A DNA stretch of 64,000 nt from Rhodoplanes sp. Z2-YC6860 (GCF_001579845.1 NZ_CP007440.1:4486029-4550028), one strand, 5' to 3'; numbered from the stretch's first letter, positions 18,324-30,128 are shown. Notes: a model not told the origin generated them from the letters alone. Program-made: numbers and translations.

Positions 18324-18889
18324 GCGACCAAACCCTCGTTGCGCCGGCCCCGAAAGGGATTCTCGACCCGCGCACTGGCAAGCCCATCGGTTCCGACGAC
18401 CGGTTCTTCACCGGGCTCAACGATGAACTGGCGGATAAGGGTTTCATCGTCACCGCGACCGAGGACCTTATCACCTGGGCGCGCACCGGCTCGCTGATGT
18501 GGATGACGTTCGGTCTGGCCTGCTGCGCCGTCGAAATGATGCAGGTGTCGATGCCGCGCTACGACGTCGAGCGCTTCGGCTTTGCGCCGCGCGCGTCGCC
18601 ACGGCAATCCGACGTGATGATCGTGGCCGGCACGCTGACCAACAAGATGGCCCCGGCGCTGCGCAAGGTCTACGACCAGATGCCGGAACCGCGTTACGTC
18701 ATCTCGATGGGCTCCTGCGCCAACGGCGGCGGCTACTATCACTATTCCTACTCGGTGGTGCGCGGCTGCGACCGCATCGTGCCGGTCGACATCTACGTGC
18801 CGGGCTGCCCGCCGACCGCGGAGGCGCTGCTCTACGGCGTGCTGATGCTGCAGAAGAAGATCCGCCGCACCGGAACGATCGAGCGATAG
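18314..18889 (+). CDS. nuoB: NADH-quinone oxidoreductase subunit B
   Basis: A 191-residue subunit that holds the terminal cluster N2 of complex I. The ligands are visible as CCAVEMMQ (tandem cysteines), [14 protein letters not shown] and [10 protein letters not shown]. The start ATG at 18314 overlaps the nuoA stop, pointing to translational coupling; an in-frame ATG at 18293 would lengthen the overlap. N2 passes electrons to ubiquinone at the interface with NuoD. A non-nuo cupin gene follows before nuoC. Confidence 0.97.
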   Translation: MGLSDQTLVAPAPKGILDPRTGKPIGSDDRFFTGLNDELADKGFIVTATEDLITWARTGSLMWMTFGLACCAVEMMQVSMPRYDVERFGFAPRASPRQSDVMIVAGTLTNKMAPALRKVYDQMPEPRYVISMGSCANGGGYYHYSYSVVRGCDRIVPVDIYVPGCPPTAEALLYGVLMLQKKIRRTGTIER

Positions 18890-18904
18890 GACCGGTACAG
18901 GACC

Positions 18905-19234
18905 ATGCGCATCGACAACATTCCGTTTGGCACGACCGACTGGCTGAGCGTTGCGCCCACCACCCACAAGGGTGACGTGGGCGAGGCCACATGGCGCACG
19001 CAGCAGTTCGGCGACATCCGGGTGCGGCTTGTCGATTACTCGCCGGGCTATATGGCCGACCATTGGTGCCGGAAGGGTCACATCATCTTCTGCGTCGACG
19101 GCGAACTCGTCACCGACCTGGACGACGGCCGCTCGTTCACGCTCAAGCCCGGCATGAGTTATCAGGTGGCCGACGAAGACGGCGCGCACCGCTCGCACAC
19201 CGACAAGGGTGCGCGGCTCTTTATTGTGGACTGA
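18905..19234 (+). CDS. Small cupin-fold protein (ADHWC motif) inside the nuo operon
   Basis: A 109-residue protein with a compact cupin-like beta-barrel. It matches, from memory, proteins annotated as DHCW-motif cupin-fold proteins, with YMADHWCRKGHIIFCVDGEL at about residues 49-68 and a KPGMSYQVADEDGAHRS segment. It sits between nuoB (15 bp before) and nuoC (3 bp after), on the same strand and with the same base composition, so it is surely co-transcribed. A metal or redox role is possible given the His/Cys cluster but is not shown. It is not a known complex I subunit. Confidence 0.8.
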   Translation: MRIDNIPFGTTDWLSVAPTTHKGDVGEATWRTQQFGDIRVRLVDYSPGYMADHWCRKGHIIFCVDGELVTDLDDGRSFTLKPGMSYQVADEDGAHRSHTDKGARLFIVD

Positions 19235-19237
19235 CCG

Positions 19238-19843
19238 ATGGACGAGACGCTGGAACGCCTGGGTGAGACGATCGCGAGCGCGCTCGCTGGCTCGATCGCG
19301 GGCCATTGGGTCCAGCACGGCGAGCTCACGCTCACGGCGAGCGCTCGCGATATCGTCAAGGTCATCACGTTCCTGCGCGACGACGAGCGCTGCCAGTTTT
19401 ACAGCTTCATCGACATCACCGCCGTCGACTGGCCGCAGCGCGAGCGGCGCTTCGACGTGGTCTATCATCTGCTCTCGCCGAAGCTGAACGCCCGTATCCG
19501 CGTCAAGATCGAGGCCGGCGAGGACACGCGCGTGCCTTCGATCATCGATGTGTTCCCGGGCGCCGACTGGTTCGAACGCGAGACCTACGATCTCTACGGC
19601 GTGCTGTTCACCGGCCATCCCGACATGCGGCGGCTGCTCACGGACTACGGCTTCGAGGGCCATCCGTTGCGCAAGGATTTCCCGATGACCGGCTTCGTCG
19701 AGGTGCGCTGGGACGACGAGCAGAAGCGCGTGGTCTACGACAAGGTCCGGCTCGCTCAGGAATTCCGCAACTTCGATTTCCTCTCGCCGTGGGAGGGCGC
19801 GGGCTACGTGCCGCTCCCTGGTGACGAGAAGGCGAAAGGCTAG
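19238..19843 (+). CDS. nuoC: NADH-quinone oxidoreductase subunit C
   Basis: A 201-residue peripheral-arm subunit (30-kDa subunit), as a separate protein rather than the NuoCD fusion of enterobacteria. The signature [20 protein letters not shown] followed by [17 protein letters not shown] is complete. It packs against NuoD and NuoI near the quinone site. Its ATG is 3 bp after the stop of the small cupin gene, and a GFA-type gene starts 3 bp after its own stop, so all are read as one unit. Confidence 0.96.
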   Translation: MDETLERLGETIASALAGSIAGHWVQHGELTLTASARDIVKVITFLRDDERCQFYSFIDITAVDWPQRERRFDVVYHLLSPKLNARIRVKIEAGEDTRVPSIIDVFPGADWFERETYDLYGVLFTGHPDMRRLLTDYGFEGHPLRKDFPMTGFVEVRWDDEQKRVVYDKVRLAQEFRNFDFLSPWEGAGYVPLPGDEKAKG

Positions 19844-19846
19844 ACG

Positions 19847-20284
19847 ATGGCCACGGCGATGTCAGGCGGCTGTCTTTGCGGCGCGGTGCGGTTCACCGCC
19901 ACGCCGAAGGACCGCGACGTCGGTGCCTGCCATTGCAGCATGTGCCGCAAATGGACGGCGGGCCCGTTCATGGTGGTCGATTGCGCCGACACGATGAAGG
20001 TCGAGAACGATGCAAGCCTCGGCGTCTATCGGTCGTCGGAATGGGCCGAGCGCTGTTTCTGCAAGCAGTGCGGCACGGCGCTGTTCTACCGGTTGGTCGG
20101 CAAGGGACAGCATTACGTGTCGGCCGAGGCCTTCGACGACCGGGCCGGCTATGCGCTGACCAGCCAAGTGTTCATCGACGAGAAGCCTGACTACTACGAC
20201 TTCGCCAACAAGACCCACAACATGACAGGCGCGGAAGTGTTCGCAGCCTTCGCTCCGCCCGAAGCCGGGCAGGCGAAAGGGTAA
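19847..20284 (+). CDS. GFA/CENP-V-fold zinc protein inside the nuo operon
   Basis: A 145-residue protein of the GFA (glutathione-dependent formaldehyde-activating enzyme-like, CENP-V) family. The structural zinc cysteines are all present: GGCLCGAVRF near the N-terminus, ACHCSMCRKW at about residues 27-36 and CFCKQCGTALF near residue 70. Formaldehyde activity has been questioned for the family, so the function is open. It lies 3 bp after nuoC and 6 bp before nuoD, in the same orientation, breaking the usual nuoC-nuoD adjacency. Likely co-expressed with complex I. Confidence 0.88.
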   Translation: MATAMSGGCLCGAVRFTATPKDRDVGACHCSMCRKWTAGPFMVVDCADTMKVENDASLGVYRSSEWAERCFCKQCGTALFYRLVGKGQHYVSAEAFDDRAGYALTSQVFIDEKPDYYDFANKTHNMTGAEVFAAFAPPEAGQAKG

Positions 20285-20290
20285 TCATCC

Positions 20291-21478
20291 ATGGCCGATG
20301 ATCTCCGCAACTTCACCATCAACTTCGGGCCGCAGCATCCGGCTGCGCACGGCGTGCTGCGCCTGGTGCTCGAGCTCGACGGCGAGATCGTCGAGCGCGT
20401 CGACCCGCATATCGGCTTGCTGCATCGTGGCACCGAGAAGCTGATCGAGGCCAAGACCTATCTCCAGGCGATCCCGTATTTCGACCGGCTCGACTACGTC
20501 GCGCCGATGAACCAGGAGCACGCCTTCTGCCTCGCGGCAGAGAAGCTTCTGCGGCTCCAGGTGCCGCGGCGCGCGCAGCTCATCCGCGTGCTCTATTGCG
20601 AGATCGGGCGGCTGCTTTCGCACATCCTCAACGTCACCACGCAGGCGATGGACGTCGGCGCACTCACCCCGCCGCTGTGGGGCTTCGAGGAGCGCGAGAA
20701 GCTGATGGTGTTCTACGAGCGCGCCTCCGGCTCGCGCATGCACGCGGCGTTCTTCCGCATCGGCGGCGTACACCAGGACCTGCCGGCGAAGCTGATCGAC
20801 GACATCGAGGCGTTCTGCGATCCGTTCCTGAAGGTCTGCGACGACCTGGAAGACCTGCTCACCGGCAACCGCATCTTCAAGCAGCGCAACGTCGATATCG
20901 GCGTCGTCAGCCTCAAGGACGCCTGGGCCTGGGGTTTCTCCGGCGTGATGGTGCGCGGCTCGGGTGCGGCCTGGGATCTGCGCAAGTCGCAGCCCTACGA
21001 GTGCTATTCCGAGATGGATTTCGACATTCCGATCGGCAAGAACGGCGACTGCTACGATCGCTACTGCATCCGCATGGAAGAGATGCGGCAGTCGATCCGC
21101 ATCATGAAGCAGTGCATCCACAAGCTCCGCGAGCCCGAAGGGCAGGGGCCGGTGCTGCCGGAAGACAACAAGATCGTGCCGCCGCGCCGCGGCGAGATGA
21201 AAAAGTCGATGGAAGCGCTCATCCATCACTTCAAGCTCTACACCGAAGGCTTCCACGTGCCGTCCGGCGAGGTCTATGCCGCGGTCGAGGCGCCCAAGGG
21301 CGAATTCGGCGTCTATCTCGTCGCCGACGGCACCAACAAACCCTACAAGTGCAAGATCCGCGCGCCGGGCTTTCCGCATCTCTCGGCGATGGATTTCCTC
21401 TGCAAGGGCCACATGCTGGCCGACGTCTCGGCGATCCTCGGCTCGCTCGACATCGTGTTCGGAGAGGTTGATCGCTAA
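20291..21478 (+). CDS. nuoD: NADH-quinone oxidoreductase subunit D
   Basis: A 395-residue, 49-kDa-type subunit related to the [NiFe]-hydrogenase large subunit. It starts with the family's [15 protein letters not shown] and has the HRGTEKLIE and [10 protein letters not shown] segments that shape the quinone pocket. C-terminal [13 protein letters not shown] is complete. The final A of its TAA is the first base of the nuoE ATG, so the two are translationally coupled. A separate NuoD is normal in alphaproteobacteria. Confidence 0.97.
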   Translation: MADDLRNFTINFGPQHPAAHGVLRLVLELDGEIVERVDPHIGLLHRGTEKLIEAKTYLQAIPYFDRLDYVAPMNQEHAFCLAAEKLLRLQVPRRAQLIRVLYCEIGRLLSHILNVTTQAMDVGALTPPLWGFEEREKLMVFYERASGSRMHAAFFRIGGVHQDLPAKLIDDIEAFCDPFLKVCDDLEDLLTGNRIFKQRNVDIGVVSLKDAWAWGFSGVMVRGSGAAWDLRKSQPYECYSEMDFDIPIGKNGDCYDRYCIRMEEMRQSIRIMKQCIHKLREPEGQGPVLPEDNKIVPPRRGEMKKSMEALIHHFKLYTEGFHVPSGEVYAAVEAPKGEFGVYLVADGTNKPYKCKIRAPGFPHLSAMDFLCKGHMLADVSAILGSLDIVFGEVDR

Positions 21479-22092
21479 TGGCCGTCCGTCGCGTCGCACC
21501 GCCCGAGCTTCAGCCGAAGGACTTCGCCTTCACGGCGGAGAACGCCGAATGGGCCAAGAAGCAGATCGCCAAGTATCCGGAGGGCCGTCAGCAGTCGGCG
21601 ATCATTCCGCTGCTGTGGCGCGCCCAGGAGCAGAACGGTGGCTGGCTGCCGGAGGTCGCGATCCGCCACGTCGCCGACATTCTCGGACTTGCGCATATCC
21701 GCGCGCTCGAAGTCGCGACCTTCTACACGATGTTCCTGCTCGAACCGTGCGGGAAGAAGGCTCACGTCCAGGTGTGCGGCACCACGCCCTGCATGCTGCG
21801 CGGCGCGGAAGCGATATTCGACGTCTGCAAGAAGCGCATCCATCACGATCCGATGCACATCTCAGCCGATGGCGACTTCTCGTGGGAAGAGGTGGAGTGC
21901 CTCGGCGCCTGCGTGAACGCGCCGATGGTGCTGATCTGGGACGACACCTACGAGGATCTCACCGCCGAGAGCTTCGGCAAGGTGCTCGATGAATTTGCCG
22001 CTGGCCGCAAACCCAAGCCTGGCCCGCAGATCGACCGGCAGCTCTCCGCGCCGGTCGGCGGTCCCACGACGCTGAAATCGGTGAAGGCCTAA
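21478..22092 (+). CDS. nuoE: NADH-quinone oxidoreductase subunit E
   Basis: A 204-residue, 24-kDa-type subunit of the NADH dehydrogenase module. A thioredoxin-like domain binds the [2Fe-2S] cluster N1a through [13 protein letters not shown] and [11 protein letters not shown]. The C-terminal tail of about 40 residues ([11 protein letters not shown] onwards) is a Pro/Lys-rich extension seen in alphaproteobacterial homologues. It overlaps nuoD by one base and is followed 2 bp later by nuoF, its structural partner. Confidence 0.96.
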   Translation: MAVRRVAPPELQPKDFAFTAENAEWAKKQIAKYPEGRQQSAIIPLLWRAQEQNGGWLPEVAIRHVADILGLAHIRALEVATFYTMFLLEPCGKKAHVQVCGTTPCMLRGAEAIFDVCKKRIHHDPMHISADGDFSWEEVECLGACVNAPMVLIWDDTYEDLTAESFGKVLDEFAAGRKPKPGPQIDRQLSAPVGGPTTLKSVKA

Positions 22093-22094
22093 AG

Positions 22095-23417
<1,323 letters not shown>

Positions 23418-23427
23418 GGAAAGAGCG

Positions 23428-25509
23428 ATGGCCAAAATCGTCATCGACGGCACTGAAGTCGACGTCCCGCCGGAGTTCACGCTGCTCCAGGCGGCGGAAA
23501 CCGCCGGCGCGGAGATCCCGCGCTTCTGTTTCCACGAACGGCTGTCGATCGCCGGCAACTGCCGCATGTGCCTCGTGGAGTTGAAAGGCTCGCCGAAGCC
23601 GGTCGCGAGCTGCGCCTGGGCCGTACGCGATTGTCGTCCAGGCCCAAACGGCGAGCCGCCGGTCGTCAACACCAAGACGCCGATGGTGCGCAAGGCGCGC
23701 GAAGGCGTGATGGAATTCCTGCTGATCAATCATCCGCTGGATTGCCCGATCTGCGATCAGGGCGGCGAATGCGATCTGCAAGACCAGGCCATGGCCTACG
23801 GCGTCGATAGCAGCCGCTATCACGAGAACAAGCGCGCGGTCGAAGACAAGTATATCGGCCCGCTGGTGAAGACGATCATGAACCGCTGCATCCACTGCAC
23901 GCGGTGCATCCGTTTCTCCGCCGAGGTCGCGGGCGTGCCGGAGCTCGGCGCGATCGGCCGCGGCGAGGACATGGAGATCACGACTTATCTCGAGCACGCG
24001 ATGTCGTCGGAGCTGCAGGGCAACGTCGTCGATCTCTGCCCGGTCGGCGCGCTGACCTCGAAGCCTTACGCGTTCTCGGCGCGTCCCTGGGAGCTCGCCA
24101 AGACCGAGACCATCGACGTGATGGACGCGGTGGGCTCGGCGATCCGCGTCGACAGCCGCGGCCGCGAGGTGATGCGCATCCTGCCGCGCACCAATGACGA
24201 CGTGAACGAGGAGTGGATCTCCGACAAGACCCGCCATGTGGTCGATGGCTTGCGCGCGCAGCGCCTCGACCAGCCCTATATCCGCGAGCAGGGCCGGCTG
24301 CTGCCGGCGACCTGGCCGCAGGCCTTTGCCGCGATCGCCGCCAAGGTGAAGGGCACGAGCCCCGACCGGGTCGGCGCGATCGCCGGCGACCTCGCTGCGG
24401 TCGAGGAGATGTACGCGCTGAAGGACCTGATGACACGGCTCAGCTCGAAGAACATCGACGCCCGCCAGGACGGGGCCGCGATCGATCCGGAGCTGGGACG
24501 CGCGTCGTACCTGTTCAATGCGACGCTCGCCGGCATCGAACGTGCCGACGCTCTGCTGCTGATCGGCTGCAATCCGCGCCGCGAAGCGGCCGTCATGAAC
24601 GCCCGCATTCGCAAGCGCTGGCGCGCCGGCAAATTTCCGGTCGGCGTCATCGGCGAGCGCATCGATCTCACCTACAGCTACGATTATCTCGGCGCCGGCC
24701 CAGAGACGCTGTCCGAACTCGCCGCCGGCAATGTGAAGTTCGCCGAAACGCTGAAGGGCGCGGAGCATCCGCTCGTCATCGTCGGCTCTGGCGTGCTGAC
24801 GCGGCCCGATGGTGCTGCGGTCGCGGCGCTCGCAGCCAAGGCCGCGATCGAGCTCGGTGCCGTGAAAGAAGGCTGGAACGGCTTCTGCATGCTGCACCAT
24901 GCGGCGTCGCGCGTGGGCGCGATGGAGCTGGGCCTGGTGCCGGGTGAGGGCGGCTTGAACGCCGCCGCCATGGCCAAGTCCAATGCACTCGACGTGCTGT
25001 TCCTCCTGGGCGCCGACGAGATCGACGTGCCGTCCGGCGCTTTCGTCGTCTATATCGGCAGCCACGGCGACAACGGCGCGCATCGCGCCGACGTCATCCT
25101 GCCGGGCGCGGCCTATCCGGAAAAATCCGGCATCTACGTCAACACCGAAGGCCGGGTGCAGATGTCGAGCCGCGCGACCTTCCCGCCGGGCGAAGCGCGC
25201 GAGGACTGGGCGATCTTCCGCGCACTGTCCGACGTGCTCGGCGTGAAACTTCCCTATGACTCGCTCACCGCGCTTCGCCAGACGCTGTTCAAGGACAAGC
25301 CGCAGCTCCAACGCATCGGCCAGATCATGCCGGGCGGGCCCGCCGACGTGCGGCAGCTTTCGACGGTCGGCGGCGCGGTCGACAAGGCGCCGTTTGCCAC
25401 CACGATCGAGGATTTCTACCTCACCAACCCCATCGCGCGCGCGTCGGCCACCATGGCCGAGTGCTCGGCCCTCGCCGAAGCGCGGCTGTCCATGACCGCG
25501 GCGGAGTAG
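23428..25509 (+). CDS. nuoG: NADH-quinone oxidoreductase subunit G
   Basis: A 693-residue, 75-kDa-type subunit. The N-terminal 250 residues hold the iron-sulfur chain: a ferredoxin domain (IPRFCFHERLSIAGNCRMC, then CAWAV), a His/Cys segment (HPLDCPICDQGGECDLQD) and CIHCTRCIRFSAEVAG with a later CPVGAL. The C-terminal part is a molybdopterin-oxidoreductase-like domain without catalytic role. An upstream in-frame GTG at 23389 overlaps nuoF and is not family-like; ATG 23428 begins the standard MAKIVIDG. Confidence 0.97.
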   Translation: MAKIVIDGTEVDVPPEFTLLQAAETAGAEIPRFCFHERLSIAGNCRMCLVELKGSPKPVASCAWAVRDCRPGPNGEPPVVNTKTPMVRKAREGVMEFLLINHPLDCPICDQGGECDLQDQAMAYGVDSSRYHENKRAVEDKYIGPLVKTIMNRCIHCTRCIRFSAEVAGVPELGAIGRGEDMEITTYLEHAMSSELQGNVVDLCPVGALTSKPYAFSARPWELAKTETIDVMDAVGSAIRVDSRGREVMRILPRTNDDVNEEWISDKTRHVVDGLRAQRLDQPYIREQGRLLPATWPQAFAAIAAKVKGTSPDRVGAIAGDLAAVEEMYALKDLMTRLSSKNIDARQDGAAIDPELGRASYLFNATLAGIERADALLLIGCNPRREAAVMNARIRKRWRAGKFPVGVIGERIDLTYSYDYLGAGPETLSELAAGNVKFAETLKGAEHPLVIVGSGVLTRPDGAAVAALAAKAAIELGAVKEGWNGFCMLHHAASRVGAMELGLVPGEGGLNAAAMAKSNALDVLFLLGADEIDVPSGAFVVYIGSHGDNGAHRADVILPGAAYPEKSGIYVNTEGRVQMSSRATFPPGEAREDWAIFRALSDVLGVKLPYDSLTALRQTLFKDKPQLQRIGQIMPGGPADVRQLSTVGGAVDKAPFATTIEDFYLTNPIARASATMAECSALAEARLSMTAAE

Positions 25510-25512
25510 ACC

Positions 25513-26547
25513 ATGACCTTCGCCGAACTCTGGACCGATTATCTCTGGCCGCTGATCATCATCGTCGCGGAATCGCTGCTGCTGCTCGTGGTGCTGCTGG
25601 TTTCGATCGCCTACGTGCTGCTCGCCGACCGCAAGATCTGGGCGGCGGTGCAGATCCGCCGCGGCCCCAACGTGGTCGGGCCCTGGGGCCTGTTCCAATC
25701 CTTCGCCGACCTTCTGAAGTTCGTGTTCAAGGAGCCGACCATTCCGGCCGGCGCCAACAAGGGCGTGTTCCTGCTTGCGCCGCTCGTCACCTGCACGCTG
25801 GCGCTTGCCGCCTGGGCCGTGATGCCGGTCAGCGCCGGCTGGGTGATCGCCAACATCAATGTGGGCGTGCTCTACATCTTCGCGATCTCGTCGCTCGGGG
25901 TCTACGGCGTGATCATGGCCGGCTGGGCGTCGAACTCGAAATATCCGTTCCTCGCCGCGCTCCGCTCCGCAGCCCAGATGGTGTCCTACGAAGTCTCGAT
26001 CGGCTTCGTCATCATCACGGTGCTGCTCTGCGCGGGCTCGCTGAACCTCTCCGCGATCGTGGCGGCGCAAGACACCCGCTTCGGACTGCTTGGCTGGTAC
26101 TGGCTGCCGCTGTTGCCGATGTTCGGCGTGTTCTTCGTCTCGGCGCTGGCCGAGACCAACCGCCCGCCGTTCGATCTGGTCGAGGCGGAGTCCGAACTCG
26201 TCGCCGGCTTCATGGTCGAATACGGCTCGACGCCGTACATGATGTTCATGCTCGGCGAATACGTCGCCATCGCCACCATGTGCGCGATGGGGACGATCCT
26301 GTTTCTCGGCGGCTGGCTGCCGCCGGTCCCGGTCGTGCCGTTCACCTGGGTGCCGGGCATCGTCTGGTTCGCGCTCAAGGCGCTGTTCATGTTCTTCATG
26401 TTCGCCATGGTGAAGGCGATCGTGCCGCGCTACCGCTACGACCAGCTGATGCGGCTTGGCTGGAAAGTGTTCCTGCCGCTGTCGCTCGCGATGGTGGTGA
26501 TCGTCGCGGCCGTGCTGCAGTTCGGCCATCTGGCGCCGAAGGGGTAA
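25513..26547 (+). CDS. nuoH: NADH-quinone oxidoreductase subunit H
   Basis: A 344-residue membrane subunit with about eight transmembrane helices (ND1 type). The conserved loops [20 protein letters not shown] and [20 protein letters not shown] are present; the second carries the acidic residues of the E-channel that couples quinone chemistry to the pump arm. It starts 3 bp after nuoG and ends 4 bp before nuoI. Confidence 0.97.
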   Translation: MTFAELWTDYLWPLIIIVAESLLLLVVLLVSIAYVLLADRKIWAAVQIRRGPNVVGPWGLFQSFADLLKFVFKEPTIPAGANKGVFLLAPLVTCTLALAAWAVMPVSAGWVIANINVGVLYIFAISSLGVYGVIMAGWASNSKYPFLAALRSAAQMVSYEVSIGFVIITVLLCAGSLNLSAIVAAQDTRFGLLGWYWLPLLPMFGVFFVSALAETNRPPFDLVEAESELVAGFMVEYGSTPYMMFMLGEYVAIATMCAMGTILFLGGWLPPVPVVPFTWVPGIVWFALKALFMFFMFAMVKAIVPRYRYDQLMRLGWKVFLPLSLAMVVIVAAVLQFGHLAPKG

Positions 26548-26551
26548 GACG

Positions 26552-27040
26552 ATGAGGCTCGATCAGGCTGCCCGCTCGATATTCCTGCAGGAGTTCGTCT
26601 CGGCGTTCTTCCTCGGCATGCGCTATTTCTTCAAGCCGAAGGCGACGCTGAACTATCCGTTCGAGAAGGGCCCGATCTCGCCGCGCTTCCGCGGCGAGCA
26701 TGCGCTGCGCCGCTATCCGAACGGCGAGGAGCGCTGCATCGCCTGCAAGCTGTGCGAGGCGATCTGTCCGGCGCAGGCCATCACCATCGAGGCCGGGCCT
26801 CGCCGTAACGACGGCACGCGGCGCACGACGCGCTACGACATCGACATGGTGAAGTGCATCTATTGCGGGCTGTGCCAGGAGGCCTGCCCGGTCGACGCCA
26901 TCGTCGAGGGCCCGAACTTCGAGTTCGCCACCGAGACCCGCGAAGAGCTCTACTACGACAAGGAAAAGCTGCTCGCGAACGGCGACCGTTGGGAGCGCGA
27001 GATCGCGAAGAACATCGCGCTCGACGCGCCGTACCGGTGA
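26552..27040 (+). CDS. nuoI: NADH-quinone oxidoreductase subunit I
   Basis: A 162-residue ferredoxin-like subunit (TYKY) that binds clusters N6a and N6b through two classic motifs, [16 protein letters not shown] and [16 protein letters not shown]. An N-terminal amphipathic helix ([21 protein letters not shown]) lies along the membrane. Length is typical for alphaproteobacteria. It is 4 bp after nuoH and 13 bp before nuoJ. Confidence 0.97.
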   Translation: MRLDQAARSIFLQEFVSAFFLGMRYFFKPKATLNYPFEKGPISPRFRGEHALRRYPNGEERCIACKLCEAICPAQAITIEAGPRRNDGTRRTTRYDIDMVKCIYCGLCQEACPVDAIVEGPNFEFATETREELYYDKEKLLANGDRWEREIAKNIALDAPYR

Positions 27041-27053
27041 GGGTGGGCGAGCG

Positions 27054-27668
27054 ATGATCCTTCCCGCGCTGTTCTTCTACCTCTTCGCGCTCGTCTGCAT
27101 CGCGTCCGCCGTAATGGTGATCGCGTCGCGGAACCCGGTGCACTCGGTGCTCTATCTGATCCTCGCCTTCGTCAACGCCTCGGGCCTGTTCGTGCTGATG
27201 GGCGCCGAGTTCCTGGCGATGATCCTGATCGTGGTCTATGTCGGCGCGGTCGCGGTGCTGTTCCTGTTCGTCGTCATGATGCTCGACGTCGATTTCGCCG
27301 AGCTGCGTCAGGGCATCCTGCAGTATCTGCCGATCGGCTTCGTGGTCGGCTTCATCTTCATGGCCGAGCTCGTCGCGGTCGGCGCCGCCTGGGTGATCCG
27401 GCCGGCGGTGCCGCAGGGCATTCCGTCGCCGATTCCGACCACCATCACCAACACCGAGGCGCTCGGCCGGGTGCTCTACACCGACTACATCTATTACTTC
27501 CAGGCAGCCGGCATCGTGCTGCTGATCGCCATGATCGGCGCCATCGTGCTGACGCTTCGCCACAAGCCGAACGTCAAGCGGCAGAACATCTCCGATCAGG
27601 TGGCGCGTAACCCCGCGACGGCGATCGAGGTCGTGAAGGTTCAGTCGGGGCAGGGGCTTCAATCATGA
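27054..27668 (+). CDS. nuoJ: NADH-quinone oxidoreductase subunit J
   Basis: A 204-residue ND6-type membrane subunit with five transmembrane helices. The [18 protein letters not shown]-type opening and the [16 protein letters not shown] helix, which contains the pi-bulge that switches during turnover, are clear. The C-terminal 30 residues are polar and cytoplasmic. Its end overlaps the nuoK start by 4 bp (ATGA). Confidence 0.96.
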   Translation: MILPALFFYLFALVCIASAVMVIASRNPVHSVLYLILAFVNASGLFVLMGAEFLAMILIVVYVGAVAVLFLFVVMMLDVDFAELRQGILQYLPIGFVVGFIFMAELVAVGAAWVIRPAVPQGIPSPIPTTITNTEALGRVLYTDYIYYFQAAGIVLLIAMIGAIVLTLRHKPNVKRQNISDQVARNPATAIEVVKVQSGQGLQS

Positions 27669-27973
27669 CAATTGGGCTCGGCCATTACCTCGCGGTTGCC
27701 GCGATCCTGTTCACGGTCGGCATCTTCGGCATCTTCCTCAATCGGAAGAACGTCATCATCATCCTGATGTCGATCGAGTTGATCCTGCTCGCCGTCAACA
27801 TCAACTTTGTCGCGTTCTCGACCCATATCGGCGACCTGATGGGCCAGGTGTTCGCGCTGCTGGTGCTGACGGTGGCCGCCGCCGAGGCCGCCATCGGCCT
27901 TGCCATCCTGGTGGTCTACTTCCGCAACCGCGGCTCGATCGCGGTTGAAGACATCAATCTGATGAAGGGCTGA
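27665..27973 (+). CDS. nuoK: NADH-quinone oxidoreductase subunit K
   Basis: A 102-residue ND4L-type subunit of three transmembrane helices. The family's two buried acidic residues are present in [17 protein letters not shown] and [15 protein letters not shown]. Length is standard. It overlaps nuoJ by 4 bp. A palindromic repeat begins 1 bp after its stop codon and fills most of the gap to nuoL. Confidence 0.96.
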   Translation: MTIGLGHYLAVAAILFTVGIFGIFLNRKNVIIILMSIELILLAVNINFVAFSTHIGDLMGQVFALLVLTVAAAEAAIGLAILVVYFRNRGSIAVEDINLMKG

Positions 27974-27974
27974 C

Positions 27975-28023
27975 GCGCATGATCCCGAAAAGAGGGAACC
28001 GGTTTTCGGTTGAGATCATGCGC
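27975..28023. repeat. Palindromic interspersed repeat between nuoK and nuoL
   Basis: The outer arms GCGCATGATC (27975-27984) and GATCATGCGC (28014-28023) are perfect inverted copies; inside, CCGAAAA and TTTTCGG form a second inverted pair around GGGAACCGG. The sequence matches, from memory, a short palindromic repeat scattered through rhizobial genomes. In RNA it would fold into a long hairpin between two operon genes; the nuoL ribosome site (AGGAGC) starts just past the right arm. Confidence 0.75.
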
Positions 28024-28034
28024 CAGGAGCAAGC

Positions 28035-30128
28035 ATGATCCCGGCAATCGTTTTCCTGCCGTTGCTCGGCTTCATCCTGGCCGGCGCCATTGCGCTGGTC
28101 GGCGCCCGCGGCCGTTTTCCCGGCGCCGAGCCGTCTGACGACGACCATCATGCCCCGGCTCATGGCAGCACCGTTCACGTCAACGAGCCGCATGGGGTCA
28201 TCCACGAAAGCCATCACGAACCTGGCGCTCATGACGACCATGGCCATGGCCCGGTCGAGCCGCCGGCCGCCGGCTCACGCGCGGCCGAGATCATCACCAC
28301 CTCGTTCCTGATGATCGCGGCGGTGCTCGCCTGGATCACGTTCTTCAAGGTGGGCTTCGGTCATCAGGACGAGCGCATCACGCTGTTCACCTGGATCATC
28401 TCGGCCGATCTCAAGGTCGACTGGGCGCTGCGCATCGATACGCTCACCGCCGTCATGCTGATCGTGGTGACGACCGTCTCGGCGCTCGTGCACCTCTATT
28501 CGATCGGCTACATGAACGAAGACCCGTACCGGCCGCGGTTCTTCGCCTACCTGTCGCTGTTCACCTTCGCGATGCTCGCGCTGGTGACGTCCGACAACCT
28601 CGCCCAGCTGTTCTTCGGCTGGGAGGGCGTGGGTCTCGCGAGCTATCTCTTGATCGGCTTCTGGTACCACAAGCCCGAGGCCAACGCGGCCGCCATCAAA
28701 GCCTTCGTCGTCAACCGCGTGGGTGATTTCGGCTTCGCGCTCGGCATCTTCGCCGTGTTCATGATGACGAGGTCGATCGACCTCGACACGGTGTTCACCC
28801 AGGCGCCGGCGCTGGCCGGCAAGACCATCAACTTCTTCGGCTGGCATGCCGATGCGCTGACCCTGATCTGCCTGCTGCTGTTCATGGGAGCGATGGGCAA
28901 GTCGGCGCAGTTCCTGCTGCACACTTGGCTACCGGACGCCATGGAAGGCCCGACCCCGGTGTCGGCGCTCATTCACGCCGCCACCATGGTCACGGCCGGC
29001 GTGTTCATGGTGGCGCGGCTGTCGCCGTTGTTCGAGCTCGCGCCGAACGCCTCGGCGGTCGTCACGCTGGTCGGCGCCACCACGGCGTTCTTCGCCGCGA
29101 CCGTCGGCCTCGTGCAGAACGACATCAAGCGCATCGTCGCGTATTCGACCTGCTCGCAGCTCGGCTACATGTTCGTCGCCATGGGCGTCGGCGCCTATTC
29201 GGTCGGCATGTTCCACCTGTTCACCCACGCCTTCTTCAAGGCGCTGCTGTTCTTAGGCTCTGGCTCCGTGATCATGGCGATGCATCACGAGCAGGACATC
29301 CGCAACATGGGCGGGCTTCGCAAGAAGATCCCGTTCACCTACTGGACGATGGTGATCGGCACCTTGGCGCTCACCGGCTTCCCGTTCACCGCCGGCTACT
29401 TCTCCAAGGACGCCATCATCGAGGCGGCGTTCTCCGGCAAGAACCCATTCGCGATCTATGCCTTCGCGATGACCGTCGTGGCGGCCGGCCTCACGGCGTT
29501 CTATTCGTGGCGGCTGATCTACAAAACCTTCCACGGCACGCCCCACGACGAGCATCACTACGAGGCGGCGCAAGAGAGCCCGCCGGTGATCCTGATTCCG
29601 CTTGCCGTGCTGGCGATCGGCTCGATCGCCGCGGGCTTCGCGTTCAAGGAATTCTTCGCCGGCCACGAGACTCACGAATTCTTCCGCGAGTCGCTGAAGC
29701 AGGGCGAAATCCTCGAGGCCATGCACCATGTGCCGTGGACGGTGGCGTACCTGCCGACCGTTATGATGGCACTCGGCTGGGGCATCTCGGCCTACATGTA
29801 TCTTTATCGCACCGAGATCGCCGAAAACCTCGCCAGGCAGCACGCCTGGCTGTACCAGTTCCTGCTCAACAAGTGGTACTTCGACGAGCTCTATGACCGC
29901 ATCTTCGTGCGGCCTGCGCTCTGGGTCGGCCGCGTGTTCTGGAAGGGCGGCGACGGCTTCATGATCGACAGGCTCGGCCCCGACGGCGTCTCGGCGCGCG
30001 TGCTCGACATCACCCGCAGTGTGGTCCGGCTGCAGACCGGCTACCTCTACCACTACGCCTTCGCCATGCTGATTGGCGCGGCTGCGCTGATCACCTGGTT
30101 CATGTTCTCCGGCGGCGGGGTGCACTGA
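28035..30128 (+). CDS. nuoL: NADH-quinone oxidoreductase subunit L, with His-rich insert
   Basis: A 697-residue antiporter-like (ND5-type) membrane subunit at the far end of the pump arm, with the long lateral helix that ties the arm together. Core segments [37 protein letters not shown] and [20 protein letters not shown] are typical. Between the first two membrane helices, residues about 30-82 (28122-28280) form an insert with 11 histidines and many Asp/Glu/Pro residues. The TGA overlaps the nuoM ATG by one base. Confidence 0.96.
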   Translation: MIPAIVFLPLLGFILAGAIALVGARGRFPGAEPSDDDHHAPAHGSTVHVNEPHGVIHESHHEPGAHDDHGHGPVEPPAAGSRAAEIITTSFLMIAAVLAWITFFKVGFGHQDERITLFTWIISADLKVDWALRIDTLTAVMLIVVTTVSALVHLYSIGYMNEDPYRPRFFAYLSLFTFAMLALVTSDNLAQLFFGWEGVGLASYLLIGFWYHKPEANAAAIKAFVVNRVGDFGFALGIFAVFMMTRSIDLDTVFTQAPALAGKTINFFGWHADALTLICLLLFMGAMGKSAQFLLHTWLPDAMEGPTPVSALIHAATMVTAGVFMVARLSPLFELAPNASAVVTLVGATTAFFAATVGLVQNDIKRIVAYSTCSQLGYMFVAMGVGAYSVGMFHLFTHAFFKALLFLGSGSVIMAMHHEQDIRNMGGLRKKIPFTYWTMVIGTLALTGFPFTAGYFSKDAIIEAAFSGKNPFAIYAFAMTVVAAGLTAFYSWRLIYKTFHGTPHDEHHYEAAQESPPVILIPLAVLAIGSIAAGFAFKEFFAGHETHEFFRESLKQGEILEAMHHVPWTVAYLPTVMMALGWGISAYMYLYRTEIAENLARQHAWLYQFLLNKWYFDELYDRIFVRPALWVGRVFWKGGDGFMIDRLGPDGVSARVLDITRSVVRLQTGYLYHYAFAMLIGAAALITWFMFSGGGVH

